Source of the DNA: Fen-549 sp050011315
GTDB taxonomy: Bacteria > Actinomycetota > Thermoleophilia > Gaiellales > Gaiellaceae
Assembly: GCA_050011315.1 (NCBI GenBank)
Contig: JBEKJI010000002.1
Span: 1 to 64,000, forward strand
Direction: 5' to 3'
Length of the DNA: 64,000 bases
A program made the translations under genes and the position numbers. Numbering within the stretch: position 1 is the first letter of the stretch; each line of letters starts with the position of its first letter. Under the pieces are notes generated by a model. It was not told where the DNA came from. It saw only the letters and a program-made list of their open reading frames with translations, and did not search any database. Positions 40,234 through 48,441 of this stretch are shown piece by piece.

Positions 40234-42305
40234 CGGGCGACATCCGCGTCGCCGCCCGACTGTAACGCAGCGACGGCGATCGCTTGAAGGAGCGGCTCGG
40301 CCTTGACGACCAGCTCGGCCAGCTCCTCGCCGGCGTCGGAGAGGATAGTGATCGCTCCTCCGCTTCCGATGCTCAACTCCTCACCCGAAGCGACGATGGT
40401 GCGGATGACGACGCTGAGGTCGGCGCAGCCGCTGAGCGAGAGGAAGCCGAGGCAACCGGAGTAGATGCCGCGGGCAGCCGGCTCGAGGCGGTCGATGATC
40501 TGCATCGTGCGGATCTTGGGAGCGCCGGTCATCGAGCCGGGCGGGAAGGCGGCGCGCACGGCGTCGATCGCGATCAGATCCTCGCGCAGCCTGGCGGCGA
40601 CCGTCGTCACGAGCTGGTGCGCTCCGGCGTAGCTCTCGACCTGCATCAGAGCGGGCACCTCGACCGAGCCGACCTCGCAAACGCGGCCGAGGTCGTTTCG
40701 CATCAGATCGGCGATCATCAGGTTCTCGGCCCGGTTCTTGGCATCCGCGCAGAGAGATGCGGCGATCCGCTCGTCCTCGGCGGGGTCGGCCGAGCGGGGC
40801 GCGGTGCCCTTGATCGGCTTCGTCTCGAGCCGGCGACCTCGGTCGAGCCTGAGGAAGCGCTCGGGCGAGGAAGAGAGCACGGCCAGATCGCCGAAGCGCA
40901 GATAGGCGGAGTGGGGGGCGGGATTGATCCGGCGCAGCACGCGATAGAGCTCGAACGGATCGAGCGCGCGCTCGGCGCGGAGCTGCGTCGTCAGGCAGAT
41001 CTCGTAGCTCTCTCCGAGCTCGAGCTGGCGCTTGCAAGCGGCGATCGCATCCAGGTAGTCGCCGGGCTCGAGGTCGGCGCGGAAAAGGGGAGCGTTCGCT
41101 TCGAGGTCAGCGACCCGCTGAAGCGGCTCGAGCGCTCGCAGGCGCACCTCGGTCTCGTCCAGCCAGCCGCCCGGCTCCCCGTTTCCACCCACGAGCTCGA
41201 CCAGCCAGATCGCCCGCTCGACGCGATCGAACGCGATCAGGCGATCGGCGAGGACGAAGGCGGCATCCGGGTAGGGCGAACGGTGAGCCGGCCCGCCGCC
41301 GGTCTCGGCCCCGAGCTCGTAGCCGAAGTAGCCGGCGAAGCCGCAGGCGAAGTCGAACGGCAACTCTGGCGCCTTCAGACGCAGCCGGGCGAGCTCGCGC
41401 TCGATGTAGTCGAAGATCGACTCGCTCAGCGTGCGCTCCGGCTCGCCCGCGCTGCGCACGAGCAGGCACCGCTCGCCGACGTCGTAGGAGACCACCTGCG
41501 CCAGAGGCCCGGACGCGTCGCCCATGAAGGAGAAACGCGAGCGCGAGGGCTCCTCGAGGTCGGCGTCGAGCCAGAACGCCTCAGGAGAGGACAGAAACAG
41601 TCCGGCAAACGCCTGCTCGGGTTCGCAGAGCCAGTCGAGGCGGCGAGTGAGGAGGCGGAAGCCGGAATCGCGCCGGGTTGGAGCCGGTCGCCTCGCTCGC
41701 GCCCGGCGCGGGATCGAGATCCTGGTTGAGCACTCGCGCGCGAGCTCGAGGAAGTTGGCGACCAGGGTCTCGCCGTGCTCGCTCAGAATCGACTCGGGAT
41801 GGAACTGAACGCCCCACTGCGGCAGTGTCTCGTGACGAAGCGCCATCACCACGCCCTCGTCCGTCCAGGCGCTTGCCACTAGCGGCGAGGAGACGTCCTC
41901 GACGGCGAGCGAGTGGTAGCGAACGGCCCGGAAGCCCTGCGGGATGCCGGCGAAGAGCGCGGAGCCGTCGTGGCGGATGCGGCTTGTTCCGCCGTGCACG
42001 ATCTGCGGTGCCGGCGCCACACGCGCGCCCCAGGCAAACCCGATCGCCTGGTGCCCCAGGCAGACGCCCAGAATCGGTCTCTCCGAGCCGCGAACGAGCT
42101 CCCGCGCGACGCCGAGATCGCCCGCGTGCTCCGGCGTCCCGGGCCCCGGCGAGATCACGATCGCCCCCGGCGACATACGCTCGATCTCCTCGGCCGAGAG
42201 CTCGTCATTACGGACGACGACCGGCTCGCGCCCGGCCATCTTCGCCAGGAGCTGGAAGAGGTTGTACGTGTAGGAGTCGTAGTTGTCGATCAGGAGCGTC
42301 TGCAT
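40206..42305 (-). CDS. pabAB: Aminodeoxychorismate synthase, fused PabA-PabB
   Basis: 699 residues. The N-terminal glutaminase (residues 1-190) has DNYDSYTYNLFQ, SPGPGTPE, the nucleophile in LGVCLGHQAIG and HPESILSEHG. The C-terminal chorismate-binding part (about 230-680) has SSSPERFLRLDRG, PIKGTAPRS, NRAENLMIADLMRNDLGR and PPGSMTGAPK. The lysine in PIKGT marks PabB, where TrpE has alanine, so the product is 4-amino-4-deoxychorismate for folate. The 5' 150 bases plus promoter region are duplicated at 43422-43614. Confidence 0.95.
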   Translation of the reverse strand: MQTLLIDNYDSYTYNLFQLLAKMAGREPVVVRNDELSAEEIERMSPGAIVISPGPGTPEHAGDLGVARELVRGSERPILGVCLGHQAIGFAWGARVAPAPQIVHGGTSRIRHDGSALFAGIPQGFRAVRYHSLAVEDVSSPLVASAWTDEGVVMALRHETLPQWGVQFHPESILSEHGETLVANFLELARECSTRISIPRRARARRPAPTRRDSGFRLLTRRLDWLCEPEQAFAGLFLSSPEAFWLDADLEEPSRSRFSFMGDASGPLAQVVSYDVGERCLLVRSAGEPERTLSESIFDYIERELARLRLKAPELPFDFACGFAGYFGYELGAETGGGPAHRSPYPDAAFVLADRLIAFDRVERAIWLVELVGGNGEPGGWLDETEVRLRALEPLQRVADLEANAPLFRADLEPGDYLDAIAACKRQLELGESYEICLTTQLRAERALDPFELYRVLRRINPAPHSAYLRFGDLAVLSSSPERFLRLDRGRRLETKPIKGTAPRSADPAEDERIAASLCADAKNRAENLMIADLMRNDLGRVCEVGSVEVPALMQVESYAGAHQLVTTVAARLREDLIAIDAVRAAFPPGSMTGAPKIRTMQIIDRLEPAARGIYSGCLGFLSLSGCADLSVVIRTIVASGEELSIGSGGAITILSDAGEELAELVVKAEPLLQAIAVAALQSGGDADVARQSAGACSI

Positions 42306-42344
42306 GAGCGGGCACCACGGTGGGGGAGTTGGGATCGTGCCAGT
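42157..42344 (+). repeat. Direct repeat, left copy (5' end and upstream region of pabAB)
   Basis: About 90% identical to 43422-43614 in the same orientation. It covers the first 50 codons of pabAB and about 40 bases upstream of its ATG. Confidence 0.85.
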
Positions 42345-42463
42345 TCGCTCCGGCAGGCATCGAAAGGACTGGAAGCGGCCGTGTTACCGACGAAAGCGAA
42401 GAGGCTTTGTAGGGTTCCTCATAGCCAGATTCGACGAAGAGCGCGTGGGAAGGGCGAAAAAAG

Positions 42464-42808
42464 ATGACCGATATGGAAACCGCGAAGCACTATTCCAGAG
42501 AGCATCTTTCTCTCCGTGAGGATGTCCCGGGAGCCAAGATGTGGGCAGTCGCCTTGGAGAAGACGATGCTGACCTATTTCGAGGTGCAGCCTCATTGTCG
42601 TTTCGAAGGCCACAGTCACGAAAGCGAGCAGATCACTCTGGTGCTAGACGGCGAGCTGTTCTTCGATACGAACGGAAGAGTCGTCGGAGTCAAGGCAGGA
42701 GAGGTTATCGCCATTCCATCGAACCTCCCTCACTCGGTATTCACGCTGGAAAAGGCCGTAAAAGCCGTTGACGCTTGGTCGCCTGTGATGGGCAAGTACA
42801 ACCGCTAG
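42464..42808 (+). CDS. Cupin-domain protein
   Basis: 114 residues forming one small cupin barrel (residues about 35-105). The metal-binding pattern HxH(x)nE is visible in EGHSHESEQITLVLDGEL, and the second motif histidine in PSNLPHSVFTL. The substrate is unknown. It lies in the 1.1-kb stretch bracketed by the duplicated pabAB fragment and reads toward the GNAT gene that follows. Confidence 0.85.
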   Translation: MTDMETAKHYSREHLSLREDVPGAKMWAVALEKTMLTYFEVQPHCRFEGHSHESEQITLVLDGELFFDTNGRVVGVKAGEVIAIPSNLPHSVFTLEKAVKAVDAWSPVMGKYNR

Positions 42809-42827
42809 CCGAAAAGGGCCGCAGACC

Positions 42828-43340
42828 ATGAACGATCTCGAGATCAGGCCCGTCACCAGCAGCGACAGGGATGTCGTCTTCTCTCTGCTGAAAGACGCCG
42901 CCCTCTGGCTGCGGGCCAACGGCATCGACTACTGGCAGAGCTGGTTGGACCCGTCCGACGCGCACGTTCGCTGGATCAATAAAGGACTCGAGAGCGGCGA
43001 GTTCTTCCTCGTTGAATCAAATGGGAGTTGTATCGGCTGCTTCAGGCTGCAGTTCTCGGACGAGATGTTCTGGGGCACGAGAACCGAACCGGCCGGCTAC
43101 GTTCATTCGATGACGATCGCGCGCAGCCTCGCGGGGCAAGGCATCGGTCGTCTTCTGCTCGCGACGATCGAGGCCCGTCTGCGGGCCGACGGTAAGCGCT
43201 ACTTGAGACTCGACTGCGGCAGCAGTGTGGTCGGGCTTCGTCGCTACTACGAGTCCTGCGGGTTCCGGGCGGTTGGAGAAACCAGCGTCGCAGGTGAGGC
43301 TCTCACCCTGTACGAGAAGCCGATCGCAGCAACGACCTGA
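42828..43340 (+). CDS. GNAT-family N-acetyltransferase
   Basis: 170 residues. The acetyl-CoA loop is ARSLAGQGIGRLLLATIEARL (about residues 95-115), followed by the GLRRYYESCGFRAVGE end that closes GNAT domains. Nineteen bases after the cupin gene, so probably co-transcribed. Both genes sit between the two copies of the pabAB 5' fragment, so they look like a late insertion. Substrate unknown. Confidence 0.88.
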   Translation: MNDLEIRPVTSSDRDVVFSLLKDAALWLRANGIDYWQSWLDPSDAHVRWINKGLESGEFFLVESNGSCIGCFRLQFSDEMFWGTRTEPAGYVHSMTIARSLAGQGIGRLLLATIEARLRADGKRYLRLDCGSSVVGLRRYYESCGFRAVGETSVAGEALTLYEKPIAATT

Positions 43341-43421
43341 TCGGCTACCAAGCGCTTCCAGCGCATCGGCCGCCGCTGAAGCGCCCAACCTTAAGTCGCC
43401 CGCAACGAAGCACCGGCGCTA

Positions 43422-43571
43422 CACGATCGCCTCCGGAGCCAGCCGCTCGATCTCCTCGGCCGAGAGCTCGTCGTTACGGACGACGACCGGCTCGCACCCG
43501 GCCACCTTCGCGATGAGCTGGAAGAGGTTGTACGTATAGGAGTCGTAGTTGTCGATCAGGAGCGTCTGCAT
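43422..43571 (-). pseudogene. Truncated duplicate of pabAB (first 50 codons)
   Basis: Starting at ATG 43571 the frame matches the PabA N-terminus (QTLLIDNYDSYTYNLFQL) for 50 codons with a few substitutions and then stops with TAG. It lacks the nucleophile cysteine and the rest of the enzyme. Most changes are silent or conservative, which suggests a fairly recent duplication or selection on the 5' region. Confidence 0.85.
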
Positions 43572-43614
43572 GATTGGGCACCGGGGTGGGGGAGTGAGTT
43601 GGGATCGTGCCAGT
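43422..43614 (+). repeat. Direct repeat, right copy (pabAB 5' fragment)
   Basis: Partner of 42157-42344. The match continues upstream of the duplicated ATG through GGTGGGGGAG and GGGATCGTGCCAG, with a small insertion of 4-5 bases. Together with the pseudogene and the following promoter this accounts for the 43341-43747 gap. Confidence 0.85.
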
Positions 43615-43683
43615 CGCCGGTCTTGGTGTGCGAAGGACGTTCCAACCACTCATCCGCCGAACGTTCGGCTCGCCTTCGATGTG

Positions 43684-43712
43684 CTGCAGTATCACTTAGT
43701 AAGTGATATGAT
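43684..43712 (+). promoter_or_regulatory. Promoter with a 17-bp perfect palindromic operator
   Basis: ATCACTTAGTAAGTGAT at 43691-43707 is a perfect 8-1-8 palindrome. It lies directly before, and overlaps by one base, a good -10 box (TATGAT, 43707-43712); a weak -35 (CTGCAG) lies 17 bases further up. An operator placed between -35 and -10 would let a repressor block this promoter. It drives the genes at 43748 and 44361. Confidence 0.7.
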
Positions 43713-43747
43713 GTGTTACCAGCGTTACTAAGGAGGTTGAGGCCTTC

Positions 43748-44320
43748 ATGACGACGACGAACGTAGCACAAGTCCCGGCGAAGCTCTACGAGCTGCTCGC
43801 ACCGCTCACGCCCGAGGAACGATTGAGAGTTGTGCAAGCCACCCTCATTCTCTTTGGAGATGACAAAGTAGGCGCTGCCTCACCTCTACCGCCGCTTATC
43901 CAATCACCGAGCAATTTCGCCACTTCCGACCCAGGCGGATCATCTTCCGACGCAGTAGCTTTCTTCGAAGAGAAGGCGCCTAGGAACAAGGGCGAGCTTC
44001 TAGCCGTCGCAGCTAGGTTCCGTGAGCTCGTTGAGAAAGAGGAGTCACACTCCAAAGCCGACCTTAAAAAGGTGATCACGGATGCTCGAAGGAATTTCGA
44101 TTCCAACAACTACGCGCGTGACATCGGCAACGCAAAGCGACAGGCGGGTTTCTTCAATCTCGGCACCGGTCGAGATGCGACTACGCTTTCGTACTTTGGT
44201 CAGCAGTTCGTAGACGCGCTGCCTGACAGGGACGCTGCAGGGAAGCTGAAGAGGCCGAAGGTTGGCGGTTCTAAGAAAAGGACCGCAAAGAAGAAGAGGC
44301 AATCGAAAACGGCGAAGTGA
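43748..44320 (+). CDS. Unknown protein, first gene of the HEPN-like two-gene module
   Basis: 190 residues; I recognise no named family. Residues 1-40 form an amphipathic helical segment (LLAPLTPEERLRVVQATLILFG). A linker rich in Ser and Pro (about 43-75) follows, then a compact helical domain (about 75-165: NKGELLAVAARFRELV, ITDARRNFDSNNYARDIGNAKRQ, GFFNLGTG, LSYFGQQFVDALPD). The C-terminus is a lysine-rich tail (KKRTAKKKRQSK). The tail suggests nucleic-acid contact. Strong AAGGAGG Shine-Dalgarno 11 bases upstream. Lower GC than the neighbours points to transfer. Confidence 0.75.
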   Translation: MTTTNVAQVPAKLYELLAPLTPEERLRVVQATLILFGDDKVGAASPLPPLIQSPSNFATSDPGGSSSDAVAFFEEKAPRNKGELLAVAARFRELVEKEESHSKADLKKVITDARRNFDSNNYARDIGNAKRQAGFFNLGTGRDATTLSYFGQQFVDALPDRDAAGKLKRPKVGGSKKRTAKKKRQSKTAK

Positions 44321-44360
44321 AGCCACACCGATCTATCGCCGTTGATCGGAAGCAGAAAAG

Positions 44361-45128
44361 GTGAACACCAAACCATTGCTCCTGGAACACGATCTCCTCG
44401 CCGCCTTACCAACGGGACTTCGTGCCGAGGTCGTTTTCGCCTACGGAGAAATCGTGCGCAACTTCCGCGAGCGGCGATGGGAGCCCGCGGAGCTTAACGG
44501 CGGGAAGCTCTGCGAGATCGTCCATTCGATCTTGAAGGGGTACGTCGACGGATCCTTCCCGAAACAAGCAACCAAGCCGGCGAACATGATCGATGCCTGT
44601 CGAGGCTTCGAGCAGGCAGGATCGGCTTTCCCACGCTCGGTACGGATTCAAATACCCCGTATGCTCGTTGCTCTTTATGAGATACGCAACAACCGCGGCG
44701 TTGGGCACATCGGCGGCGACGTAGACCCGAACCACATGGACGCTGTATGCGTCCTAGCGATGAGCAAGTGGGTGATGGGCGAACTAATTCGCGTTTTTCA
44801 TGACGTCTCGACCGAAGACGCAAGCGCCGCAGTCGACGCACTCGTTGACCGGACGCTTCCAGTCGTGTGGAAAGTCGGAGACAACCTACGCGTCCTAGAC
44901 GCGTCGATGTCGATGAGAGACAAGGCTCTTGTGTTGCTTTACCACAATCGACGGGCGGTAGATGAGAGCGATCTTGTGCGCTGGGTCGAACACTCAAACG
45001 CGTCGGTCTTCCGGCGAGATGTTCTTCGGCGCGCGCATAAATCAAAGTTGGTTGAACACGATCCAGCGAGGAAGTCGGTTGAGATCTCTCCGGTCGGGAT
45101 CGCGTACGTCGAAGAACACCTGCTGTAG
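44361..45128 (+). CDS. HEPN-like/Abi_C-like protein with C-terminal winged helix
   Basis: 255 residues. The central helical region carries YEIRNNRGVGHIGGDVDPNH; R109 and H116 are spaced as in the RX4-6H motif of HEPN ribonucleases, and the region resembles the C-terminal domain of abortive-infection proteins. Residues about 190-255 look like a winged helix (VDESDLVRWVEHSNASVF, then LVEHD and SVEISPVG). The GTG start is 40 bases after the first gene. A toxin or phage-defence role is inference; no experiment-backed relative is known to me. Confidence 0.7.
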   Translation: MNTKPLLLEHDLLAALPTGLRAEVVFAYGEIVRNFRERRWEPAELNGGKLCEIVHSILKGYVDGSFPKQATKPANMIDACRGFEQAGSAFPRSVRIQIPRMLVALYEIRNNRGVGHIGGDVDPNHMDAVCVLAMSKWVMGELIRVFHDVSTEDASAAVDALVDRTLPVVWKVGDNLRVLDASMSMRDKALVLLYHNRRAVDESDLVRWVEHSNASVFRRDVLRRAHKSKLVEHDPARKSVEISPVGIAYVEEHLL

Positions 45129-45267
45129 GCGAGATCTCGCGTGGTCGAGCTAAACGGGAAAAGCTGGACACGAAGCGCGTGCACGATAACCAACGTTATG
45201 TCAAGTAGAAGAATTTCTCGGGCGCTGGCGCTCCTCGCACGCCTCCCCCTCCGAGCGAAATCGATTT

Positions 45268-46206
45268 TCAGGGCTGAACTGGGCTCTCCGCGGTTACCGG
45301 CAGCCTGTTGTTCGCGCGGATGATCCCCAGCGGGATAGCAACGGCGACCGCGCAGACTCCGAGCAGCTGAAGCGCCGACGGCGTCTCGCCGAGAATGATC
45401 ATCGCCAGCACTACCGATCCGGCAGGCTGAAGTGTCAGCACGAGCGCGGTGACCGCGGCGGCAATGCGTGGCAGCGCCCACGTGATCAGCAGCCAGCCGG
45501 CAACCTGTGAGCCGAGCGCGAGCAGGATCAGCCAGGCCTGGGCGCTCGGCCCCGGCACCTTGGCGAGTTGGCCAAGCCAGAGCGCGATCGCTCCGGCCAT
45601 GATCGCGGAGCTCAGAGTCATCTCGAACAGGCGTGCGCGGGTGTGGCGCGCCTCGGCGTCACCCGCGAGCTTCATGCACATCAGCGAGGCCGCATATGCC
45701 ACCCCCGAGGCGATCCCGTAGATCGCCCCCAGCGCGGGATTGCGACCGTAAGCCCCGGCGCCGATCTCGCCCGAGATGAACACGACTCCAGTGAGCGCGA
45801 TCGGAATGGCGACGGCCAGCCGCGCCGACGGCCGTTCCGAGAGCAGGAACCAGGCGGCGAGCGGGACGATCACGACCTGAATGTTGGAGAGAACGGTCGC
45901 CAGGCCCGCACCGACGTAGACGATCGACTGGCACCAGAGCACCAGGTCGATCCCGAAGAAGAGACCGGCGCCGACAGCGAACAGATGGGCTCGTAGCGGG
46001 CGCCCTCCCCTTCTCCGACCCTCGCGGAAAGCCATCGGTGCCAGCACCGGTAGCGCGTATAGGCAACGGTAGAAAGCCGCCGCGGCCGGAGCGACGTGCG
46101 AGAGGCGGATGAAAATGGCGCCGAAGGCGATGCAGATCGCCCCGGCGATTGCCGGTGCAACGGCATTCCTGTGTCTATCTAGAAATGCCAATCTGGTCGA
46201 TCTCAC
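45268..46206 (-). CDS. EamA/DMT-family transporter
   Basis: 312 residues with ten predicted membrane helices in two EamA repeats (about 10-140 and 160-295). Typical pieces are RLSHVAPAAAAFYRCLYALPVL, LATVLSNIQVVIVPLAAWFLLSERP and the second-repeat LQPAGSVVLAMIILGETPSALQLLG. Probably exports or imports a small metabolite. I chose the GTG at 46206, preceded by GAGAGGAG; an ATG at 46227 would add seven residues. Confidence 0.88.
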   Translation of the reverse strand: MRSTRLAFLDRHRNAVAPAIAGAICIAFGAIFIRLSHVAPAAAAFYRCLYALPVLAPMAFREGRRRGGRPLRAHLFAVGAGLFFGIDLVLWCQSIVYVGAGLATVLSNIQVVIVPLAAWFLLSERPSARLAVAIPIALTGVVFISGEIGAGAYGRNPALGAIYGIASGVAYAASLMCMKLAGDAEARHTRARLFEMTLSSAIMAGAIALWLGQLAKVPGPSAQAWLILLALGSQVAGWLLITWALPRIAAAVTALVLTLQPAGSVVLAMIILGETPSALQLLGVCAVAVAIPLGIIRANNRLPVTAESPVQP

Positions 46207-46277
46207 CGCGTCTCCTCTCGCTGCCATTCTCGTGTCTAGCGTCTATGAACGCTCTTGGTCTCGCCTCGGCCTGTTCT

Positions 46278-46318
46278 GCTAGCCGGCCCGGAGACGAGAA
46301 GACGCGAAGCCGGCTAGC
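46278..46318. repeat. Perfect 10-bp inverted repeat between hydrolase and transporter
   Basis: GCTAGCCGGC and GCCGGCTAGC pair across a 21-base loop. No T run follows on either strand, so it is either a factor-dependent terminator for the hydrolase gene or an operator for the transporter. The rest of 46207-46483 shows no gene. Confidence 0.5.
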
Positions 46319-46483
46319 CGCGAGCGGCGGGCGTGGCAGCGTGCGGCAGGGCGGTGCTCACCGACACCGGAGGAAGATCGGGAGAAATCGTCGAGCCTGC
46401 CATCGCGGGAACCCTAGCGGGAGCCGCCACCGGCCCGCAAACGAGAACTCTTCTCGGAATGAAGACCCGTCGACTGGGTGAGC

Positions 46484-47323
46484 TCAGACCCGCGCCAGGA
46501 ACTTCCGCAGTGCGGCCAGGAAGAGCTCCGGCTCCTCGTAGGGAATCATGTGCGCCGTCCGCGGCAGGACGACCTCCTCGGCGTTCGGCAGCAGCTCGGC
46601 CAGCTCGTGCGCGGAGGCGGGCGAGGTGGTGCGGTCGTAGGCGCCGATCAAAACGAGCACCGGCTTCGGGAACGAGCTCAGCGTGACCCGCTGGTCGACC
46701 ATTCCGTAGTCGCCGCCATTAGCGAAGTGCCGTAGAACAGCGGGTTGGTAGACGGTTCTGTCGCGAGCGATCAAGTCGGCCACGAGCGGGCCTTCGGGAT
46801 CGGCGAGATGGAAGGGCATCTGGTCGTCGAGGATTCGCTTGCACTCCTCGGCCGTCTCGACGGTCGTTTCCCGCGCCCAAGACGAGCTCACCTGCTCGCG
46901 CAGGTACTCGGGCTCGAAGCGTGCCAGCTGGTCATCCACCAGCTCCAGCGCCGCGGGCTCGGCGATCGTGCCCATCAGCACGTAGGCGGCCGCCGTCCCA
47001 TGCCGAGTCATGTGGCTCTGCGCGACGAACGAGCCGAACGACCAGCCCATCACGACCGGGCGCTCGAGCTCGAGCGCTTCGATCAGGGCCTCGATGTCGT
47101 CGGCCATGCGGGGCACCGTCCAGAGAGCCGGGTCGCCGGCCTGGGAGCGTCCGTTCGCACGCAGGTCGGGAGCCAGGACCCGCCAGCCCTCGCTCGCCAG
47201 CGGATCGAGCCCGGGGAACCAAAACGAGCCGTCCAACCCCGGACCGCCGTGCAGCGCGACGAGCGCCCTCCCCTCCCCCTTTTCGTGGACGAAGAGCTCG
47301 ACGTCGCCTACGGAAACGCGCAC
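46484..47323 (-). CDS. Alpha/beta hydrolase (proline iminopeptidase-like)
   Basis: 279 residues with a full catalytic triad pattern: oxyanion segment HGGPGLDG near residue 25, nucleophile elbow GWSFGSF near residue 94, a late aspartate (IGAYDRTTS) and histidine (PRTAHMIPYEE). HGGPG is typical of S33 peptidases, but many esterases share it, so the substrate is open. Nine bases after the uppP stop, probably co-transcribed. Confidence 0.88.
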   Translation of the reverse strand: MRVSVGDVELFVHEKGEGRALVALHGGPGLDGSFWFPGLDPLASEGWRVLAPDLRANGRSQAGDPALWTVPRMADDIEALIEALELERPVVMGWSFGSFVAQSHMTRHGTAAAYVLMGTIAEPAALELVDDQLARFEPEYLREQVSSSWARETTVETAEECKRILDDQMPFHLADPEGPLVADLIARDRTVYQPAVLRHFANGGDYGMVDQRVTLSSFPKPVLVLIGAYDRTTSPASAHELAELLPNAEEVVLPRTAHMIPYEEPELFLAALRKFLARV

Positions 47324-47332
47324 GACTCGATT

Positions 47333-48331
47333 CTAGAAGTTGGCCCCGCGTACCCCGGAGACGATCAAGATCAGCAGGGCGAGCGCCAATACCAACCGGT
47401 AGATGACGAAGAGCGAGTAGTCGTGGCGGCGCAGGTAGCCGAGTAGAGCCCAGATCGCCACTAGCCCGCTACCGGCCGCGGCCAGCATGCCCACGACGAA
47501 GGGCCCGCTCCAGCCGGCCGGAAGCCCCGGCCCGAGCAGGATGTCCTTGACGGACTTCAGCACCACTGCGCCGAAGACGACCGGCACGAGCATCAGGAAC
47601 GAAAACCGGGCCGCGGAGTCGCGGTCGAGCTTGAACACCCTCGCGCCGGTGATCGTGATTCCCGAGCGCGATACACCTGGCACGAGAGCGAGCATCTGAG
47701 CGACGCCGAGCGTCAGCGCGTCGCGGTAGCGCAGCGTCGACATCGCCTTTTTCTCGGGTAGGCGATCGGCGAGCCAGAGAGCAACGCCGAGGACGGAGAG
47801 CGCGATGGCGATCTGCCAGGGCTGGCCGAGGCGCTTCTCGATCAGGCTCTCCCCCGCCGCGCCGCCCAGCGCGGCCGGGATCGTGGCGATCAGAAGCAGC
47901 CAGGCGAGGCGCTCGTCCTGCGCCTTGATGCTCCTACGCTTGACGCTCCCGAACCAGGCGCGGAGGATGCTGACGATGTCCGACCAGAAGTAGGCGACGA
48001 CAGCAACGAGCGTCCCCGCGTGAAGGGCGACGTCGAAGGTCTTGTTGAAGACCGCGTGGGTCTCGAGGTAGTGCCAGTTACCGAGCCAGGGCACGATAAT
48101 CAGGTGCCCCGAAGAGGAGATGGGCAGAAGCTCGGTCAGTCCCTGTGTGATACCGAGGATGAAAGCCTGCCAATCCGGCAGGGCCTTGGAGTTGTCCCCC
48201 ACGCTGAGCACGGTGAGTACCGTGGCCACGGCCAGCGCTGCCCCCGCGATCACGAGCAAGAGCCGGTGGGAGAGAAATGAAGAAGGAGCCTGTCGCGATT
48301 GATTTACCTCGATATCCACAGATGTGTCCAC
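47333..48331 (-). CDS. uppP: Undecaprenyl-diphosphatase
   Basis: Recycles the lipid carrier of cell-wall synthesis by removing one phosphate from undecaprenyl diphosphate. 332 residues, multi-pass, with the signatures GLTELLPISSSGHLI near residue 62 and LALVPGVSRSG near residue 218. An N-terminal extra of about 25 residues and one additional helix precede the usual start. The GTG follows AAAAGG with 7 bases spacing. Confidence 0.95.
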   Translation of the reverse strand: MDTSVDIEVNQSRQAPSSFLSHRLLLVIAGAALAVATVLTVLSVGDNSKALPDWQAFILGITQGLTELLPISSSGHLIIVPWLGNWHYLETHAVFNKTFDVALHAGTLVAVVAYFWSDIVSILRAWFGSVKRRSIKAQDERLAWLLLIATIPAALGGAAGESLIEKRLGQPWQIAIALSVLGVALWLADRLPEKKAMSTLRYRDALTLGVAQMLALVPGVSRSGITITGARVFKLDRDSAARFSFLMLVPVVFGAVVLKSVKDILLGPGLPAGWSGPFVVGMLAAAGSGLVAIWALLGYLRRHDYSLFVIYRLVLALALLILIVSGVRGANF

Positions 48332-48406
48332 AGCGTCACCTTTTCTTTGTGGAAATTGTCGAAAACATTATGCCGCAATTTGCGCGTTTTTCTGGCTTTT
48401 CAAGCC

Positions 48407-48435
48407 TTGCAATTGCGTAGTACGTCCTTTAGATT
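48407..48435 (+). promoter_or_regulatory. Promoter of the structured RNA
   Basis: TTGCAA (48407-48412) and TAGATT (48430-48435) are separated by exactly 17 bases, one of the best -35/-10 pairs in the window. Transcription should start near 48442. No protein-coding gene follows in this direction. Confidence 0.6.
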
Positions 48436-48441
48436 CCCTAT

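Noticed and set aside
45141..45323. 60-codon frame after the HEPN-like gene
   Set aside because: Overlaps the 3' end of the transporter gene on the other strand and has no protein-like features.
46333..46686. Plus-strand frame between transporter and hydrolase
   Set aside because: Arginine/proline-rich and overlaps the hydrolase 3' end; no start signal.
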